Counted from the stretch's first letter, positions 27,039 through 36,705 are shown. The stretch is DNA of 64,000 bases from Kribbella solani (GCF_014205295.1 NZ_JACHNF010000001.1:3534001-3598000); one strand, 5' to 3'. Translations and numbers: made by a program. Notes: generated from the sequence alone by a model not told the origin.

Positions 27039-27865
27039 TCGAGGCGCCTCGGGCCGGCAGCACCCAACGACCTAGTTGGGTCATGCCGTGGTCGATGATC
27101 CGGCTTGGCGCCAAGAACGCGCTGTTCTTTAGGGCGAACGTCGCGCTGTCGACGGTTTCGGTCGCATTCCAAGCAGTCCTGCTCGTGACCGTGTGGCGTG
27201 CCGTCTATTCCGGTCGCAGCCACGTCGCAGGCATTAGCGCGGCCGACGCAGTCAGCTATGCAGTGACCGCAATGCTGCTATGGCACGTCGCACTACCCTG
27301 GCAAATTTCGTCGATCCCCGGGCGGGTGCACGAGGGAACCATTGCGACGGACCTCATCCGTCCCCTTGGCATTGTGGGACAGAGCCTCCTGCAGTCCGTC
27401 GGAGGAGTTGTGGGCGCGATCCCAGGAGCCATTGCCGGCCTGGCTATCGCATTTGCCCTGGGCGGGCTGACACCGCCAGCGACCGCCGGTGCAATGCTTG
27501 GATTCCTTCTCACCAGTGCGCTCGGCTGGCTGCTCGCCACAATGCTGAATCTCGCGGTATCGATGGTAGCATTCTGGACGACTGACACTCGCGGACCGTT
27601 CTACGTCTACCGCGCCATCGCCAGCTTTGCCTCCGGAGCTCTGGTTCCGCTGTGGTTCATCCCGGCGTCGCTCCGTCCACTTCTCGATGCGCTGCCCTTC
27701 GGATTGCAGGTCTTTGCGCCGCTGCAACTCTGGCACGGGCAGGTGCCGCTCGGCGGGCTCTGGGGCGTCCTTGCGGCACAGGTCTGCTGGTTGGCGGCCA
27801 CCGCAGCGATCGTCGCCTTGATAACTTGGCGTGCCTTGCGCAAGGTGGTGATCAACGGTGGCTAA
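27035..27865 (+). CDS. ABC-2 family permease 1
   Basis: 276 residues with six likely membrane helices (for example ALSTVSVAFQAVLLVTVW, AMLGFLLTSALGWLLATML, VCWLAATAAIVALITW). A PGRVHEGTIATDLIRP loop between the first helix pairs is typical of this permease family (ABC2_membrane_6). It overlaps the ATPase gene by 4 bases and the second permease by 8, so the three products are made together and should form a heteromeric exporter in the cytoplasmic membrane. The substrate is not evident. Confidence 0.83.
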   Translation: MIEAPRAGSTQRPSWVMPWSMIRLGAKNALFFRANVALSTVSVAFQAVLLVTVWRAVYSGRSHVAGISAADAVSYAVTAMLLWHVALPWQISSIPGRVHEGTIATDLIRPLGIVGQSLLQSVGGVVGAIPGAIAGLAIAFALGGLTPPATAGAMLGFLLTSALGWLLATMLNLAVSMVAFWTTDTRGPFYVYRAIASFASGALVPLWFIPASLRPLLDALPFGLQVFAPLQLWHGQVPLGGLWGVLAAQVCWLAATAAIVALITWRALRKVVINGG

Positions 27866-28661
27866 TCTGCTCCGCGACTTCTGCATCCTGCTTCGTGTGG
27901 CGTGGTTAATCGAGCTTGAACACAAAGCTAATCTCTTCATCTCGATCGTCGGCGCGCTGGCCTTCAACGCTGGGCAGCTTATCTTCATTGGAGTCCTGCT
28001 TCACGCGTTCGGTTCATTCGCCGGATGGACTCCGGCCGAAATGATGGTGCTATTCGCAATCCGCATGGCGAGTCACAGCGTGTACGCCTTCTTCTTCCGC
28101 AGGATGATCGATGTCGACCTCGTTGTGCACTCAGGTGAGTTCGATCGCTACCTGCTACGTCCGGCAAATCCCTTCTTGCAACTCCTGATGCGCCGCTTCA
28201 ATCTGCAGCAATTTGGCGACGTGATCATTGCCGGTGCGATCCTGGCCCTGGCCCTGCCCCAAGCCACAATAGCTTGGCATCCGCTGCTCGCTCTTTGGCT
28301 TGTCATCGCGATCGCTGCTGGGGGAATGTTGGAGGGTGGTCTCCAACTCGCTCGCGGCGCTCTGGCGTTTCGACTGCAGAACACGCAGTCTCTGACGGGT
28401 CTGATCGACGCTATCTTTGGGACCTACGGGAATTTTCCGTTGCAGGTCTTCGGTATGGCCGGATCCATCCTGTTCACAATCCTGGTGCCTTTGGCCTTCG
28501 TCGCGTGGATTCCAGCCGCCATGGTCACGGGCCGGGTAGAATCACTGTGGTTTCCCGCATGGTTAGGGTGGCTCAGCCCGGCGGCAGGAGTGTCGTGCTT
28601 GGCAGCGGGAATTGCGTTCTTCACTCGACAATCTCGGCACTATTCGAGCCCCGGCTCCTGA
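27858..28661 (+). CDS. ABC-2 family permease 2
   Basis: 267 residues, starting GTG (ANLLRDFCILLRVAWLIELEHKANLF). Six hydrophobic segments match permease 1 in order, with HSGEFDRYLLRPANPFLQLL in the cytoplasmic loop, the family's characteristic FDRYLLRP-type motif. It ends SRHYSSPGS. Together with the preceding permease it forms the membrane part of the exporter. Base composition here is less GC-rich than in the flanking conjugation and efflux genes, suggesting acquisition with the neighbouring cluster. Confidence 0.83.
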   Translation: MANLLRDFCILLRVAWLIELEHKANLFISIVGALAFNAGQLIFIGVLLHAFGSFAGWTPAEMMVLFAIRMASHSVYAFFFRRMIDVDLVVHSGEFDRYLLRPANPFLQLLMRRFNLQQFGDVIIAGAILALALPQATIAWHPLLALWLVIAIAAGGMLEGGLQLARGALAFRLQNTQSLTGLIDAIFGTYGNFPLQVFGMAGSILFTILVPLAFVAWIPAAMVTGRVESLWFPAWLGWLSPAAGVSCLAAGIAFFTRQSRHYSSPGS

Positions 28662-28918
28662 GCGCCAGTCGACGACGCGAATTAGATCCCCTACACCCCG
28701 CGATGCGATCGCAGGAAGCAGCATCGCCGTACCCGATGATCATCGGATTGGGCCCGGAATGGCTCGCTGCGTCGGTTGGACGAAGCCGACTCACTGAACA
28801 CCGTGCCGATGGCGCGACTCCCCTCAAATAACGTGCCCTCGTACGACAGCCGCAGTTCGTGATCTGACGATGTGGCGGTCGCGGACGCGAGGCGGTCACC
28901 GCTAGATGATCTCGGGTT

Positions 28919-30240
28919 GTGCGGACTAAACAAGATCGCGCGGTGGCCGCGGGCCAAAGGATAAACGCGGGTTGTTGGCGGACGGAGTTCGAAAGGTTGA
29001 TGGCGCGGATCGCGCCCCGCTTCGCCCGGTTGGAGTCGCGGCGGCTGGAGCGAGATGCGGTCGCAGGGTTGATGTCGGGGTTGGCGGTGAAGACCCGCTG
29101 GACGGTGGCTGAGCATGTTGGTCACGACTCGCCTGATGGTCTGCAGCACCTTCTGCGGAAGGCGAAATGGATACCGATGGTAGTGCGTGACGATCTGCGC
29201 CGGTATGTCGTCGAGCGGTTCGGCCAGACCGATGCCGTGTTGGTGGTGGACGAGACGGGCGACCTCAAGAAGGGCGCCCACACCGCTGGGGGTGCAGCGC
29301 CAATACGCCGGGACCGCTGGACGGATCGAGAACGTCCAGGTAGCGGTCTCCCTGACCTATGCCAGCGCTGACCGGCACGCGTTGATCGACCGGGAACTGT
29401 ATCTGCCGCGGGTCTGGGCTGACGACGCCGCCGTCGCGAGCAGGCCGGCGTCCCAGCGAAGGTGAAGTTCGCGACCAAACCAGCGCTGGCCAGCGAGATG
29501 ATCGCTCGCGCCTGGACGCTGGCGTGGCCGCGCTCTGGGTTGCCGGTGACGAGGTCTACGGCGCCGACCCGAAGCTGAGTAAGTCCTTAGAGGATCGGGG
29601 CGTCGGGTATGTACTCGCGGTCGCATGCAGCCACCAGGTCCGCGCCGGCGTCGGCAACATTCGGGCCGACGAAGTCGGTGCCAGCCTGCCGCGCCAAGCC
29701 TGGCACCGGTTGTCGGCCAGTGACGGATCGCAGGGGCCGTGGTTCTACGACCGGGCCTGGATCAGCATCGAACGCGCTGATGCTCAAGGGCAGTGTGGTG
29801 AATGGTGGTTCCTGATCCGCCGCAACAACGCACCGGCGAGCTCGCCTACTACCGCTGCTGGTCACCGACACCAGTTCCGCTGCGCGAACCGGTCCACGTC
29901 GCCGGCCCCCGCTGGAGGATCGAGGCTCGTTCCAAGCCAGCAAGACCCTCAGCGGGCTCGACCAGCACTAGATCCGCCGCTGGGATGTCAGCTGGCGCTG
30001 ACCATCCTCGCGACGCTCGCCTGCACCTTCCTCGCCGTTCTCTCCACGACTGAGCGAGCCAAAACTCAATCCCGCCTGGCCGGATCGCGTCAACCCGCGA
30101 CGAGATCCACCACCTTTTCAGCACGTTCGTCGCCGAACCGGCGGGACACCGGCTGCACTGCTCGATCTGGAGACGCAGACACCAACACGGAACTCGAACC
30201 AGCCACCACCAGCGCCGACATGCCAACCCAGCGTGACGGT
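28919..30240 (+). pseudogene. IS701-like transposase, multiple frameshifts
   Basis: Pieces of one transposase appear in successive frames: WRTEFERLMARIAPRFARLE, RWTVAEHVGHDSPDGLQHLL and [16 protein letters not shown]; then, after a shift near 29,290, [20 protein letters not shown] and LYLPRVW; then, after about 29,460, VAALWVAGDEVYGADPKL and GYVLAVACSHQV; then RTGELAYYRC; then SFQASKTLSGLDQH with an in-frame stop; finally EIHHLFSTFV and WRRRHQ. The order and the DET/GDE(V)YG catalytic segments fit IS701-type DDE enzymes. At least four breaks make it a dead relic. Terminal repeats were not identified. Confidence 0.78.
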
Positions 30241-30698
30241 ACAAACTACGGCTGTCGCACTAGGGCCTGGTCGACGGGCACGTGCCGAGTCCGGCCTGGT
30301 GGCAAGCATGGCCAAGATTGCTTCGTGCGCGATGCCGGCAACGACTCGTGGCTTTACGTCCGCAGCGGTGGCAACTCCGCTCGATGCCGACCATCGCGTT
30401 CAGGAGTTCGTCTCAGGTCGGCAAGATCCGTCGATGCGGGACTACTTGTCGCGTGCGTGACCGCGGTTTGCGCTCACCCAGGCGTGCTCAAATCGGAGTT
30501 CGGGCCAGCGTGCGTCAACCAAGTCAGGCCTGCAAGAACTTCGCCTTCACACGCCGCCACTCGATCGGGCCGCGGGGGCAACAACAGCAGGCCCCGTTTC
30601 GGCGCCGCAGACCAACCGCGCAGACTACCGCCGTACGCCACCCGGCCCGCAAACCGGAGTCCAACTGACACCCTCTGCGGCCCGATCGAGGACTTGTA
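30241..30698. other. No gene recognised
   Basis: No frame reads as a protein between the IS701 relic and the APH-like gene. It may include the lost end of the insertion sequence. Confidence 0.4.
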
Positions 30699-31448
30699 TC
30701 AGTGACCATGGGACAGCGCAGCCTCGAAGACCGGGCGATTGGCCGAAACATACCGCCTTTCTAGCTGCGACCACTCGATCCTAGATTCCACCTGCTCACG
30801 ACTGGCGACACCCGGACACGGCAGATCCAGGAATCGGCGCCAAAACTCGACGTTGCGCGCCTGCCGATCCAGTATCGCATCCACGACATCGCTCCTCAGA
30901 TCGGCGTCCAGACCGTAAGCGTCAACCAGCAGTCGGACCTGGCTGGCCTGCCGTTCAGCCTCAGGCGCACTCTGCTTCGACGACACGCACCAGGTCCACG
31001 CCATGTAACCGACATCCTCTAGCGGCTCGCCAGGAGCGGCCATATCAAAATCAATGAACGCTATTGGTTCTTCATCTTGAAATATGGTGTTATTCGGGCC
31101 AGGGTCATGATGGCAGACAACCGACCGATCTGCAGCCAATGCGCTCCCCCGGGTGGCATCGTGAAAGCCTCGAAGCAGCCTTCCCGCCGCCGCCACCTGA
31201 GCATCGGCCCAACGCTCAAATCCGCGGACCGAACCCTCGATGAAAGTGAAGGTGTCCCTGCCGAGATCGTCGAGGCCAAGATGGCGCGGCGCGCCCTCGA
31301 ATCCCCGAACCTCCAACAATGCAAGCAAGTCCGCAATAAACTCCGACGCGTCCGACGACGGCCTCCGCACCGTTTCACCGACCCGCACGACACCCTCGGT
31401 GAGCCTACCTCCTGTCAAAGGTATCTCAACCTCCGCCGACTTCGACAA
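30699..31448 (-). CDS. Aminoglycoside-phosphotransferase-fold kinase
   Basis: 249 residues from a TTG that has GGAGGT six bases upstream. It carries the kinase catalytic loop VCHHDPGPNNTIF (H-x-D-x4-N) and the metal-binding DFD in FIDFDMAAPGE. The N-terminal lobe is short (TEGVVRVGETVRR, TFTFIEG). The family phosphorylates small molecules such as antibiotics, choline or sugars, or acts as self-resistance. It is last in the minus-strand group with the NDK-like, HAD, oxygenase and urease genes, so self-resistance or a tailoring step for that pathway is possible. The substrate cannot be read from sequence. Confidence 0.82.
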   Translation of the reverse strand: MSKSAEVEIPLTGGRLTEGVVRVGETVRRPSSDASEFIADLLALLEVRGFEGAPRHLGLDDLGRDTFTFIEGSVRGFERWADAQVAAAGRLLRGFHDATRGSALAADRSVVCHHDPGPNNTIFQDEEPIAFIDFDMAAPGEPLEDVGYMAWTWCVSSKQSAPEAERQASQVRLLVDAYGLDADLRSDVVDAILDRQARNVEFWRRFLDLPCPGVASREQVESRIEWSQLERRYVSANRPVFEAALSHGH

Positions 31449-31482
31449 ACCAACACCTCCACCAATTTAGGGTTAGAAGCCT

Positions 31483-32139
31483 TTATAGACCAGCATACAA
31501 TCTCAAAAGCTCTGGATAATTTGGCACGTCAGGGTTCGTCACATGAATCCAGTTTCCGCCGTTCGACTTCCCCGTGTGATGCAACATCACGCGACGAAGA
31601 AAAGTCTTCATTGCCTGCAGTGCCGAATTCTCCTGTTGGCCACACATCATTATCAGGCGAACACGTTTGCCCACCAAGTAGTCTTGCATCCGAGGATGGA
31701 GATCCGGCCTGTTAGTATATCGATAGAACGCCATATAGTCCTCGACAGATAGCACATGCTCAGTCGACATGGTCTCTTCGAAACCCAAGGCCAACGACAC
31801 GCACTGAACTATCTCGACGAGTTTAATTTCACCCCGCGAGGCAATGCGGGGTGCCAGTTCCACCAGACGGGCCTGGCACGACGCACCATCAGTAATCGGC
31901 CATTTATACCAGGAAAACGCATCAGCCTCTGCACCTACATGCCGCCGAGCCAGTTCCGCACCGTAGATCGTATTCTCGAAGTTCGGTGTGAAATTCAACT
32001 GCACTTCCGAGTTCACAAATCCTGCCAGATGCATGCAAAAATCACCCGCAAGCTTGCCGTCAACGACGCTTGTCGCGCCGCCCAGCGCGTCAGGCTTCAA
32101 GAAAATCGGAACGATGCTCCAATGTGAAACTATAGTCAT
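31483..32139 (-). CDS. Divergent nucleoside-diphosphate-kinase-fold protein
   Basis: 218 residues from ATG 32139 (MTIVSHWSIVPIFLKPDALGG). The KPDALGG start mirrors the IKPDGV opening of NDK. DLHPRMQDYLVGKRVRLIM, then QQENSALQAMKTFLRR, matches the NDK region in which residues near the subunit edge precede the catalytic loop. The end NWIHVTNPDVP retains the N-x-x-H pattern with a candidate phosphohistidine (H199). A ~60-residue insertion in the middle makes it longer than typical NDK (about 140-150). It may transfer phosphate to an unusual acceptor. Local DNA is AT-richer than its surroundings. Assignment is by motif order only. Confidence 0.6.
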   Translation of the reverse strand: MTIVSHWSIVPIFLKPDALGGATSVVDGKLAGDFCMHLAGFVNSEVQLNFTPNFENTIYGAELARRHVGAEADAFSWYKWPITDGASCQARLVELAPRIASRGEIKLVEIVQCVSLALGFEETMSTEHVLSVEDYMAFYRYTNRPDLHPRMQDYLVGKRVRLIMMCGQQENSALQAMKTFLRRVMLHHTGKSNGGNWIHVTNPDVPNYPELLRLYAGL

Positions 32140-32627
32140 ACTCGCTACTTTCCCCTGCACCATATTCGCTTACACGGCCGCGAGACCCTCGGTGAGAGCG
32201 AGCAAGCCAATACGTTACTCGCACACGCGCTCTCCGCTGTGGCGCAACACGCCGGTCCAGCGATGATCCGTGGCATCCTCACGTACGACCCGAGGACCTC
32301 GTCATCGAGCAATGGTCCGTGAACAGTTCCCAGGTCTTGACGGTGAACGACCTGAGGGCGATTGGAATGCGGACCGCCACTCGGCGTCTTCGACAGACCG
32401 TCAGAAAGAACCATCGACTGACTGACTGATGCACCTCCCATCCGGACTGGACTTCGGCACCCTTAGTGATCTCTGCGCCCCTCAGTCATCGTCGGTCCCT
32501 GCAGCCGCCGAACCTCGCTCGCGAGAACTTGCCTGGAGCCTCAGACGCCCTGTGACGCCACCACGTCACCGTCGAACCAGCAGATCGAGTTGCCAAGGAC
32601 GGACGCGTGCCGACGGCCTGCGACACC
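32140..32627. other. Gene-poor stretch with possible coding relic
   Basis: On the plus strand about 32,175-32,430, two frames read plausibly in series (RETLGESEQANTLLAHALS, then EDLVIEQWSVNSSQVLTVND), as though one frameshifted gene had decayed. No family is recognised. The promoter of the NDK-like/APH-like genes should lie near 32,140-32,200. Confidence 0.3.
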
Positions 32628-33191
32628 TCACGCCATTATCGACTCGATTAGCCGACGCATCTCGAGTCGACCGGCCATTCTAGGGAAGCGACGGGCTACC
32701 AGGCCAGACTCCGCTGCGGCCAGGACATTTCTTGCCCGATCGTCAATAAAGGCGACGGACGACGGAGGAGATTGCACGGCGTGGCACAACGCGGCGAAAT
32801 AGCTCGGATCAGGCTTAGCGTATCCGACGTTACAAGATGCTACGACTACATCGAAGAAATCCCGCGAGTACGAGCCCATCATGCTCGCAAGGCGCTCCTC
32901 AACTTGATTCGTCGCGAGAATTACTCCATCAAACCTCCTTCGCCAACGGCCCACTTCCTCGATGATGCCAGCATCGACCTTGACGGCACAATGCCGCGAC
33001 GCGATGAGCTTCGCAAACTCTCCTACGCCGTTGGAAGCACTCCATTTCTCAACCTCCGCCGCAAAGCCGGGCGACGTCAAGAAAGGCTCCTCGAGCTCCG
33101 CGATCGGTATCGATACCGAAGCCTCCGGAAGCAATTGGCCGAGGTGACTTCCTTCTTGCAGAACACCATCAGCATCCAAAGCTAGCCACAC
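32628..33191 (-). CDS. HAD-superfamily hydrolase
   Basis: 187 residues from a GTG (MWLALDADGVLQEG). HAD motifs are in order: I, LDADGV (D6, D8); II, LATNQ; III, GYAKPDPSYF with the Lys; IV, FIDDRARNV. A helical cap of about 70 residues sits between I and II, as in subfamily IA. It probably acts as a small-molecule phosphatase, which would pair logically with the kinase-like neighbours. It lies between the NDK-like gene and the oxygenase on the same strand, but gaps of 490 and 250 bases separate it, so cotranscription is uncertain. Confidence 0.83.
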   Translation of the reverse strand: MWLALDADGVLQEGSHLGQLLPEASVSIPIAELEEPFLTSPGFAAEVEKWSASNGVGEFAKLIASRHCAVKVDAGIIEEVGRWRRRFDGVILATNQVEERLASMMGSYSRDFFDVVVASCNVGYAKPDPSYFAALCHAVQSPPSSVAFIDDRARNVLAAAESGLVARRFPRMAGRLEMRRLIESIMA

Positions 33192-33441
33192 ACCAAATCC
33201 CCATTCCTTGCCATCATTCGAAAGTCACGCAACACCGCTTCTCGCATCACTCTATGATCACGACGGACGCACCACAGCCCGCACGGAGGGCCAGGTCGCA
33301 ACGGACAGCTCAATCTGGGGCAGAAATACCGGGGTCCCGAGAGCGGTCCTCAATTCCCCGGTGGGGTGCATCGACAGGAGAACTGCATCATCGCCACCAG
33401 CAGACTTCTGGTAGCTTTGGCATGGCCCATCGCTCTCTCCA

Positions 33442-34260
33442 TCACGAGACTCCCCTGGGAGCCGGCGGAAGGCCGAACATAGCACCGTTAGTGCGCGCGA
33501 TTTCCGAGATATCAAGTTCCGTCTGGTCACCGCTGGCGTACGGCGTCACCACGCGGTCGAGCGGTGGATTGACCAGAAAGAGCACCGTCAGGCGGCGGCG
33601 CAGTCGATGATTACGTACCTGGTGATACAACGGTGGAATGTCGCCTCCCGTCATTGCAGTCAACAGACTCCCAGGCATCAACAGTATGCTGCCTGGGTCG
33701 CAGCGGGCGGCGGTCATTTCGCCATCCAACTCGGTCTCGAGGCCCGGACCATCGGTGTTGGCCAATGTGATCAAATGACCATCCTCGTGCCGATCCTGCA
33801 GGAGGTCCCGGTCGCTTTCGTGATACCAGTTTATCTCGAGGTAAGACGACCGTTCGAGATCCAGAGCATGTGGCTCGCCAGCGTAATACCCCGCGAGCGC
33901 TGTGAATAGATCCTCGACTATCTCCGCCATCACGCCCCAATATCCGCTAAGCGCGTTGATGAATGGCTTGACGCTGTCCGAGTCTGCGTTTGGAATAGCT
34001 TTTGGCGCGTCCGCCCAGTATGTAAAGCTCTCATTCATGTCGGGTCGATTGGGGTCGACAGAGTACTGGCGGCCGTACGGACGGAACCCGAAGTTGAAAT
34101 CTTCACTACCGTGAGATAGCTTTACGTCCTCTTTCTGCATAAAGAACCGAGCGGCCTCACGACGCAATGCCGCGAGCGACCGTGCCGCGTGACCTTGAAG
34201 GACGATGTCCGCTTGGGCCCGCGCGCGGAGCTTGCCAAGGATATCCGCACCAATAGTCAT
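33442..34260 (-). CDS. Isopenicillin-N-synthase-like Fe(II)/2-oxoglutarate oxygenase
   Basis: 272 residues from ATG 34260, with GGAG seven bases upstream. The iron-binding triad is visible: H158-x-D160 in RHEDGHLITL and a distal His in PLYHQVRNH (H213), with a downstream Arg (RRRLTVLF) in the place that binds the co-substrate. A double-stranded beta-helix core follows a helical N-terminal part with FGFRPYGRQYS. Family members hydroxylate, desaturate or cyclise small molecules. It lies 25 bases downstream of ureC on the same strand, so it is probably in one operon with the urease-like genes. The substrate is unknown. Confidence 0.83.
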   Translation of the reverse strand: MTIGADILGKLRARAQADIVLQGHAARSLAALRREAARFFMQKEDVKLSHGSEDFNFGFRPYGRQYSVDPNRPDMNESFTYWADAPKAIPNADSDSVKPFINALSGYWGVMAEIVEDLFTALAGYYAGEPHALDLERSSYLEINWYHESDRDLLQDRHEDGHLITLANTDGPGLETELDGEMTAARCDPGSILLMPGSLLTAMTGGDIPPLYHQVRNHRLRRRLTVLFLVNPPLDRVVTPYASGDQTELDISEIARTNGAMFGLPPAPRGVS

Positions 34261-34285
34261 TGCAATCTCCTATTGGGGTAGTCGA

Positions 34286-35959
34286 TCAGAAGTAATAGAG
34301 CCGGCTGAGTGGAACCGACTCACTTGCCGGAGAAGTGACTGGGACGCCGTCCAGAGTTACGCGGTGAGTTTCGGGGTCGACTTTGACCTCCGCGAGTCGA
34401 TCGTTGCGCAGCATGTCGGTCAGTCCAATCGTCCGAGTACCACGAACCGCGACCCTCCGACGACGTGACGGGAGCTCGTCGTCGGCATTGTCAATCGCGG
34501 CCTGGCTGACGAACGCCACCGAGAGGTCGGCCGCAGTTTCTCCATAGGCCCCGAACTGACGACCCAAGGTGAGCGGCTGGCACGTCTCAGTCGATGCGTT
34601 GGGATCTCTCGAAACTCCGAAAGCGGGATAACCAGCCTTGAGGACTAGATGGGGTTTCGCTCCAAAATACGCCGGGTGCCACAGGACGATATCGGCCAGG
34701 CGACCGGGGGTTAATGCGCCCACCTCGTGAGCGAGCCCGTGAGCGAGAGCGGGGTTGACAGTGAGTTTCGCGATGTATCGCAGAATACGCCGATTGTCAT
34801 CTATTTCGTCAGAATCCGTGTCGAGAGCTTTCATCTTCGCAGCAACTGCGAAGGTTCGACGGACCGTCTCACCAACGCGGCCCATGGCTTGGGAGTCGGA
34901 GGATGTGATTGGAATCACGCCGAGATCATGCAAAACATCCTCTGCGCCAAGTGTCCCTGGCCGAATCCTATCTGCGATCAGGCGTAACGACTCATCGGCG
35001 GCCGAGGCGACACGGTGAACGGTGGCGATCATCTGAAGGTGCTCTTCGGAGGTATCCCGCGTGAAAGGCAAGCTAGGGTTGGTAGATGATCCGATGATGT
35101 TCGGAACGCCAGCCATCTCGAGGACGTTAGGCGCATGTCCTCCCCCGCACCCTTCTACGTGGAATGCATGGAGCGTCCGGCCAGCTATGACAGCCAGGGT
35201 TTCGCGAACGTACAGGGCTTCATTCAGGGTGTCGCTGTGCAATGCGACTTGAACGTCATATTCCTCGGCGACGTTCAAAGCCATATCGAGAACGCGAGCA
35301 TTTGCCCCCATGTCTTCATGTACCTTAAGACCGGAAGCACCGCCTTCGACCAACGCGCGAACCAACCCCGAAGGATGGGAGCTTGAACCACGTGCTAAGT
35401 ATGCGATGTTGACAGGCCACGCGTCCAGCGATCGCATGGCATGGCGCAACTCCCTGGGGACCGTCACACCACATCCCCATGTTGGACCGAAGTTCTGGGA
35501 GACCACGGTCGTCACGCCCGCAGCCAGGGCTGCGTCCAGGATTCGGGGCGAGACGAGATGAACATGACTGTCGACGACGCCTGGGGTCGCGATGAGTCCC
35601 TCACCGGGAATGACCGTCGTGCTAGTCCCCACGACGACTTCGACGCCGGCCAGCGTGTCGGGGTTTCCGGCGCGACCGATGGCGTGAATTCGTCCCTGCT
35701 TTACTCCGATAGACGCTTTGCGGATTCCGAGCACTGGATCAACGATGACTGCGTTGGAGACTACGAGGTCGCAAGTTTCGGTTGTCACCTCGGCCTTCAT
35801 GTGCATTCCGTCACGCGCCGACTTCGCATACCCAGTGACAAATTCGTTGCCGGGGAGTTGAGAGTCCTGCGCCACGCGCAGAACGAGGCCGGTATCGGCA
35901 AGTTGAATTCGGTCGCCGACGGTAGGCCCATGTAACATGGCGTAGTCCGCTGATTTCAT
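34286..35959 (-). CDS. ureC: Urease subunit alpha (nickel-site residues conserved, flap altered)
   Basis: 557 residues; ATG 35959 overlaps the ureAB stop (ATGA), with GGAG upstream. Nickel-site residues are all present: H132 and H134 (VVDSHVHLV), carbamylated Lys K212 (GLKVHEDMG), H241 (VALHSDTLNE), H267 (AFHVEGCGGGHAP) and D355 (TSSDSQAMGRVGE). The mobile flap differs: the usual VCHH reads TVHR (H315 kept, Cys replaced by Val, next His by Arg). Urease hydrolyses urea to ammonia and carbamate in the cytoplasm. No ureE/F/G/D genes are near, so nickel loading would rely on other loci. It may be a second urease or one recruited to the adjacent pathway. Confidence 0.9.
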   Translation of the reverse strand: MKSADYAMLHGPTVGDRIQLADTGLVLRVAQDSQLPGNEFVTGYAKSARDGMHMKAEVTTETCDLVVSNAVIVDPVLGIRKASIGVKQGRIHAIGRAGNPDTLAGVEVVVGTSTTVIPGEGLIATPGVVDSHVHLVSPRILDAALAAGVTTVVSQNFGPTWGCGVTVPRELRHAMRSLDAWPVNIAYLARGSSSHPSGLVRALVEGGASGLKVHEDMGANARVLDMALNVAEEYDVQVALHSDTLNEALYVRETLAVIAGRTLHAFHVEGCGGGHAPNVLEMAGVPNIIGSSTNPSLPFTRDTSEEHLQMIATVHRVASAADESLRLIADRIRPGTLGAEDVLHDLGVIPITSSDSQAMGRVGETVRRTFAVAAKMKALDTDSDEIDDNRRILRYIAKLTVNPALAHGLAHEVGALTPGRLADIVLWHPAYFGAKPHLVLKAGYPAFGVSRDPNASTETCQPLTLGRQFGAYGETAADLSVAFVSQAAIDNADDELPSRRRRVAVRGTRTIGLTDMLRNDRLAEVKVDPETHRVTLDGVPVTSPASESVPLSRLYYF

Positions 35960-36669
35960 GTCGATTCTCCCTGGTCGGCATCCCGGCTGTTCGCACCCAG
36001 ATAGCCAGCTTCTTCGGCGCGGTCGACTGCCTTCTGCTGCGCAGCAGGCGAATCCAGTGGGCCGTCGACCAAGCCGGCGAAGCCGATGACAATGCGATTG
36101 CCGCCGACCGGAGTCAGGAGCACACGCCGGGTACTGCCTGGTTCGAATCGCTCGACGGCGCCCACCGGTATGGCCAGACGGCGACCATATGCGGTCCGGC
36201 GATCGAACGCCAAAGCTCGATTGACTTCGAAGAAGTGGAAGTGGCTGCTCACGGCAATCGCAACGTTGCTTGTATTCGTCACCTGGATCTCAGTCGGGTC
36301 AACATAGGTAGGCGCCGCACGCAGAGGAGAGAGAACTGCCCCTGGGCCTGGCTCCGAAGCAGAGACGTCTTCGATAGGACGCGTGATGACGATCAGTTTG
36401 GTGCCGTCATCGAACGTTGCTTCGACTTGAATCTCGGTTAGAACGCTCGCGACTCCGGGTAGCACGTCGGCTGACGTGAGAACGTTACGCGCAGCTGCTA
36501 CTGCTTCGTGCAGACGAGCACCATCACGGGCGGCTTCGCAAGCCGCATGCGCGATCAGTGCAGTCGCCTCCGGGATGTTCAGAGGCAACCCTCTCGCCCA
36601 ACGCTCGCGGGCAAGGAGCGTGGCCAAGTAGAGTTGCAGTCGATCCTGCTCGGCGGGGGTCAGGTGCAA
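35956..36669 (-). CDS. ureAB: Fused urease gamma/beta subunit
   Basis: 237 residues. Residues 1-100 match urease gamma (MHLTPAEQDRLQLYLATLLARE, PEATALIAHAACEAARDG, GVASVLTEIQVEATFDDGT). Residues about 125-220 match urease beta (TNTSNVAIAVSSHFHFFEVNRALAF, FEPGSTRRVLLTPVGG, IGFAGLVDG). A short linker joins them. Fused gamma/beta chains are known in Helicobacter and in some actinobacterial urease loci without accessory genes. It is coupled to ureC by a 4-base overlap and opens this operon; upstream is a truncated gene on the same strand. Confidence 0.9.
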   Translation of the reverse strand: MHLTPAEQDRLQLYLATLLARERWARGLPLNIPEATALIAHAACEAARDGARLHEAVAAARNVLTSADVLPGVASVLTEIQVEATFDDGTKLIVITRPIEDVSASEPGPGAVLSPLRAAPTYVDPTEIQVTNTSNVAIAVSSHFHFFEVNRALAFDRRTAYGRRLAIPVGAVERFEPGSTRRVLLTPVGGNRIVIGFAGLVDGPLDSPAAQQKAVDRAEEAGYLGANSRDADQGEST

Positions 36670-36705
36670 GAGTCCTCCATGCTTGGCTTGATAGAAGCAA
36701 GTCAG

